Position numbers and translations under genes: made by a program. The notes under the pieces were generated by a model. That model was not told where the DNA came from and did no database searches. It was given only the letters and a program-made list of their open reading frames with translations. From the NCBI GenBank assembly GCA_015662815.1, contig DQTK01000088.1, positions 1 through 7,789 on the forward strand: a DNA stretch of 7,789 nucleotides. Reading direction: 5' to 3'. Source of the stretch: Aquifex aeolicus (lineage in GTDB: Bacteria; Aquificota; Aquificia; Aquificales; Aquificaceae). Each line of letters opens with the position of its first letter. Position 1 is the first letter of the stretch. Below, piece after piece: positions 5,936 through 7,789 of this stretch.

Positions 5936-6575
5936 CTATAAATACCTCTATTTTTCTTCTGTTTAAATCTTCCTTAGCTTTAAGAATAAGCTCCCTTATC
6001 TTCTTCAAAGGAATATCTATTTCTTCCAACTCTTTAAGCGATTTTATGTATTCCAGCTCCTCCTCGGTTTTTGCTTCCTTTATAGTTTTTTTGAATTCTC
6101 TGTAAAGGTTTTCTGCATTCTTAATTATCTGTTTTTGTCTTTCTTTAGGATAAATAAAGTCTATTAGATTGGTTTCAAATTTTTCAAGGTAATAGTATCT
6201 TTTGCCTTCGATGTCTTCATAACGGGATGTGTATATATTTCCATTAGATGCTACTTTGACAACACTGTATCCGTATCCCTCAAGGAAATCTAGGAACTGT
6301 TTTTGCTTTAAATCGTAAATCCCTAACCTATTTTTCTCCTCATCCGCTGTAAATAAGTACCTTCCGTCCGGCGAAATATCTATTAGGGAAACCCTATGAG
6401 AGAGTTCTAGTTCATCTTCAATTCTATCCAGAGTAGAATCGTAAACGGATATTTTTTGTTTCTCATTATCCGCTATATAAACCTTCTCTTCGTAAAGGGT
6501 TACCGCTTTATTACCTGCATAAGGAATTTTCCTTAAAAGATTTCCTTCTATTGAAAAAACCGCACACGCCGTATA
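5889..6575 (-). pseudogene. Beta-propeller-like plus coiled-coil fragment, no start codon
   Basis: The minus strand is open for 228 codons from 6575 to TGA at 5889-5891, with no ATG, GTG or TTG near its beginning. Residues 1-140 look like beta-propeller blades, with repeats such as KVYIADNEKQKISVYD (31-46) and DISPDGRYLFTADEEKNRLG (66-85), the pattern of WD40/YVTN-type propellers. Residues 144-220 are a long charged helix rich in Lys and Glu (EEELEYIKSLKELEE at 171-185), likely a coiled coil. The end, IKEKVKGWLYFGK, loses this character after VK. A +1 shift there would instead give KVKDGSISGSDYSKV and join it to the AAA extension. I infer the N-terminal half of one large protein whose start and reading frame are damaged. 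The 5' end stops close to the neighbouring gene, so the propeller is incomplete. Confidence 0.6.
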
Positions 6576-6615
6576 TTAAATTTTTATCAGATAACTATAA
6601 GTTGATATAAGTCAT
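6576..6615 (-). other. Possible decayed start of the propeller gene
   Basis: An ATG at 6613-6615, 6 bp after the stop of the 186-residue gene, opens MTYINL and then meets TAG at 6595-6597. The same frame continues LSDKNLIYGVC, which resembles a propeller strand, and a shift of frame near 6562-6560 would enter the fragment at AVFSIEG. This could be a degraded 5' end, but the stretch is short and chance is possible. Confidence 0.3.
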
Positions 6616-6621
6616 AGGGAT

Positions 6622-7182
6622 TTAAAATGATGTTATCGACCTTTTTTCTTTTATCATTTGAGCTATCACCTCGTAGTTATCGTTTAATCTTCTGTCTATT
6701 TTTTCAACAACAAGCTCAACGTTTTTGGGAATAGATATCCAGAGTTTTCCCTTCTTTTCGGGGGCAAAGAGTTTTATACATTTTTTGAGAAACTTATAAT
6801 AATGTTTAGGCAACCTGTATACCGCGTGGTGGACTATATCAGGGGTTTGCCAAGGACATACCTTATACCCTTCTTCAAGTCTTTGAAATAAACCTTTTGT
6901 TCCATGAAGGGCACGATTGAGAACCATCAAAAATGTAGGAACACCCTTTAGAAAGGCATCGGTAAGCTCTTTATTTTCATGAACCGTGGCATCGTACATA
7001 ATTACCTTTTTTTCTTCAAGAATGGCTTTTATAAGGTCAACGGGAACTGCAAACTCGGGAAAGTACAAGGGGGTACCAGCTGCTGCATAGGATGATGGAA
7101 AGTATACTATATAATCGTAATTTGGATAAACGATTAAGCCATTTGTCATATTCGCCACGTGGATGACTTCTTTTTCCTTCAT
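6622..7182 (-). CDS. Hypothetical protein, 186 residues, unrecognised family
   Basis: The frame is intact from ATG to TAA. The sequence looks like a soluble, folded cytoplasmic protein with no signal peptide or membrane segment. It begins with strand-like IVYPNYDYIVYFP (17-29), has alternating strands and helices, for example KKVIMYDATVHEN (58-70), and ends with a lysine-rich helix. It has two cysteines (C109 in VCPW, C135) and a HH pair (118-119), not in a pattern I know. I do not recognise the family. It is divergent from uvrA with a 44-bp gap. Downstream, the broken propeller/AAA gene starts within a few bases, so the two may once have been one operon and the protein may have worked with that ATPase; this is inference. 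The ATG has no Shine-Dalgarno, and the mRNA may be leaderless. Confidence 0.75.
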   Translation of the reverse strand: MKEKEVIHVANMTNGLIVYPNYDYIVYFPSSYAAAGTPLYFPEFAVPVDLIKAILEEKKVIMYDATVHENKELTDAFLKGVPTFLMVLNRALHGTKGLFQRLEEGYKVCPWQTPDIVHHAVYRLPKHYYKFLKKCIKLFAPEKKGKLWISIPKNVELVVEKIDRRLNDNYEVIAQMIKEKRSITSF

Positions 7183-7229
7183 AGGAAAATAATTTTAGAT
7201 AAAAAAAAGCCATAAATTATTTACCTATG
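7180..7229. repeat. Inverted repeat spanning the divergent starts (operator or twin promoter candidate)
   Basis: CATAGGAAAATAATTT (7180-7195) and the reverse complement of 7214-7229, CATAGGTAAATAATTT, match at 15 of 16 bases with an 18-base spacer. Each arm holds the start codon of one gene (unknown gene on minus, uvrA on plus), so both genes begin with almost the same AAATTATTTNCCTATG. Each arm could supply an AT-rich -10 element for a leaderless transcript, or the whole could be a shared operator. Confidence 0.55.
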
Positions 7230-7789
7230 GACAAAATTGTTGTAAGAGGAGCCAGGCAACACAACCTGAAGAATATAGACGTTGAAATCCCGAAGAACAA
7301 ACTCGTAGTAATAACGGGACCGTCAGGGTCAGGAAAATCCTCTTTGGCGTTTGACACTATTTACGCAGAGGGTCAAAGAAGGTACGTGGAGAGTCTTTCT
7401 TCCTATGCAAGACAGTTTTTAGGCGTGATGGAAAAGCCCGACGTTGAAAGTATAGAAGGTCTTTCCCCAGCCATTGCGATAGACCAGAAAACCACCTCTA
7501 AAAATCCCCGTTCAACGGTTGGAACTGTTACAGAAATTTACGATTATCTGAGGGTATTGTGGGCAAACATAGGGAAACCCCATTGTCCTACATGTGGAAA
7601 CCCTCTCTCCGGGCTTTCAGCCCATGAGATTTTAGAAAAGGTTTTAAGTAAATATAGAGACAAAAGGGTAATGGTTCTTTCCCCTATAGTAAGGGGAAAG
7701 AAAGGAGAATTTAGAGAACTTATAAAACAAATTGAGAAATGGGGATACTCCAGAGTAAAAGTTGACGGTCGATTAATGAGAGTTATAGA
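7227..7789 (+). CDS. uvrA: UvrABC excinuclease subunit A, 5' part
   Basis: UvrA is the damage-recognition ATPase of nucleotide excision repair. It dimerises, loads UvrB at lesions and then leaves. The window holds 187 codons before its right edge. Visible are the UvrA start VVRGARQHNLKNIDVEIP (5-22), Walker A GPSGSGKSS (31-39), the conserved FDTIYAEGQRRYVESLSSYA (42-61) and RQFLG, the Q-loop IDQK (85-88), RSTVGTVTEIYDYLR (95-109), and CPTC (120-123), half of the first zinc module, whose partner cysteines would lie beyond the window. Full-length UvrA is about 940 residues, so roughly four fifths is missing only because the window ends. The ATG has no Shine-Dalgarno, consistent with a leaderless start inside the inverted repeat. 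It is divergent from the unknown 186-residue gene. Confidence 0.97.
   Translation, partial: MDKIVVRGARQHNLKNIDVEIPKNKLVVITGPSGSGKSSLAFDTIYAEGQRRYVESLSSYARQFLGVMEKPDVESIEGLSPAIAIDQKTTSKNPRSTVGTVTEIYDYLRVLWANIGKPHCPTCGNPLSGLSAHEILEKVLSKYRDKRVMVLSPIVRGKKGEFRELIKQIEKWGYSRVKVDGRLMRVI

Noticed and set aside
1..7789. CRISPR array, tRNA or rRNA gene, insertion sequence or phage genes
   Set aside because: No spaced direct repeats, no cloverleaf or rRNA-like blocks, and no transposase or integrase motifs were seen on either strand.

Overview
The window looks like a stretch of chromosome from a thermophilic Aquificales bacterium, most likely Aquifex aeolicus. It is AT-rich, its proteins are rich in Lys and Glu, the genes are tightly packed and many lack a clear Shine-Dalgarno. 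The stand-alone biotin ligase has the length and the R40 numbering I remember for the crystallised A. aeolicus enzyme. The species call rests on memory, not on a search.

Layout. Positions 1-108 (+) hold what may be the C-terminal tail of an upstream gene. Positions 153-2114 (-) are a compact operon: a HIT-family nucleotide hydrolase, an OppD/DppD-type ABC ATPase that overlaps it by 14 bp, then birA. Divergent from this, 2166-2411 (+) encodes a small exported DsrE-like protein that seems cut short and ends 3 bp from the convergent rpsB. The rpsB gene (2415-3239, -) has its own promoter-like box and a structured leader. In that leader a helix, an inner hairpin and a pseudoknot reaching the Shine-Dalgarno fit an S2 autoregulatory element. 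The hslO gene (Hsp33) follows at 3367-4326 (-).

The most unusual part is 4349-6615 (-). It reads as one long gene in pieces: a beta-propeller-like segment, a long charged coiled coil, and a MoxR/CbbQ-like AAA ATPase. The pieces are separated by a degraded start region, an apparent +1 frameshift near 5889-5935 and an in-frame TAG at 4526-4528. The TAG splits the AAA core from its likely sensor-2 tail. The simplest reading is a decaying pseudogene; sequencing errors or recoding are the alternatives.

Positions 6622-7182 (-) encode an unrecognised 186-residue protein. It is divergent from uvrA (7227 onward, +, cut by the window edge). The 44-bp gap carries a near-perfect 16-bp inverted repeat that includes both start codons. 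Translation (rpsB), protein repair (hslO), DNA repair (uvrA) and cofactor attachment (birA) are ordinary housekeeping functions. I saw no CRISPR array, tRNA, rRNA or insertion sequence.
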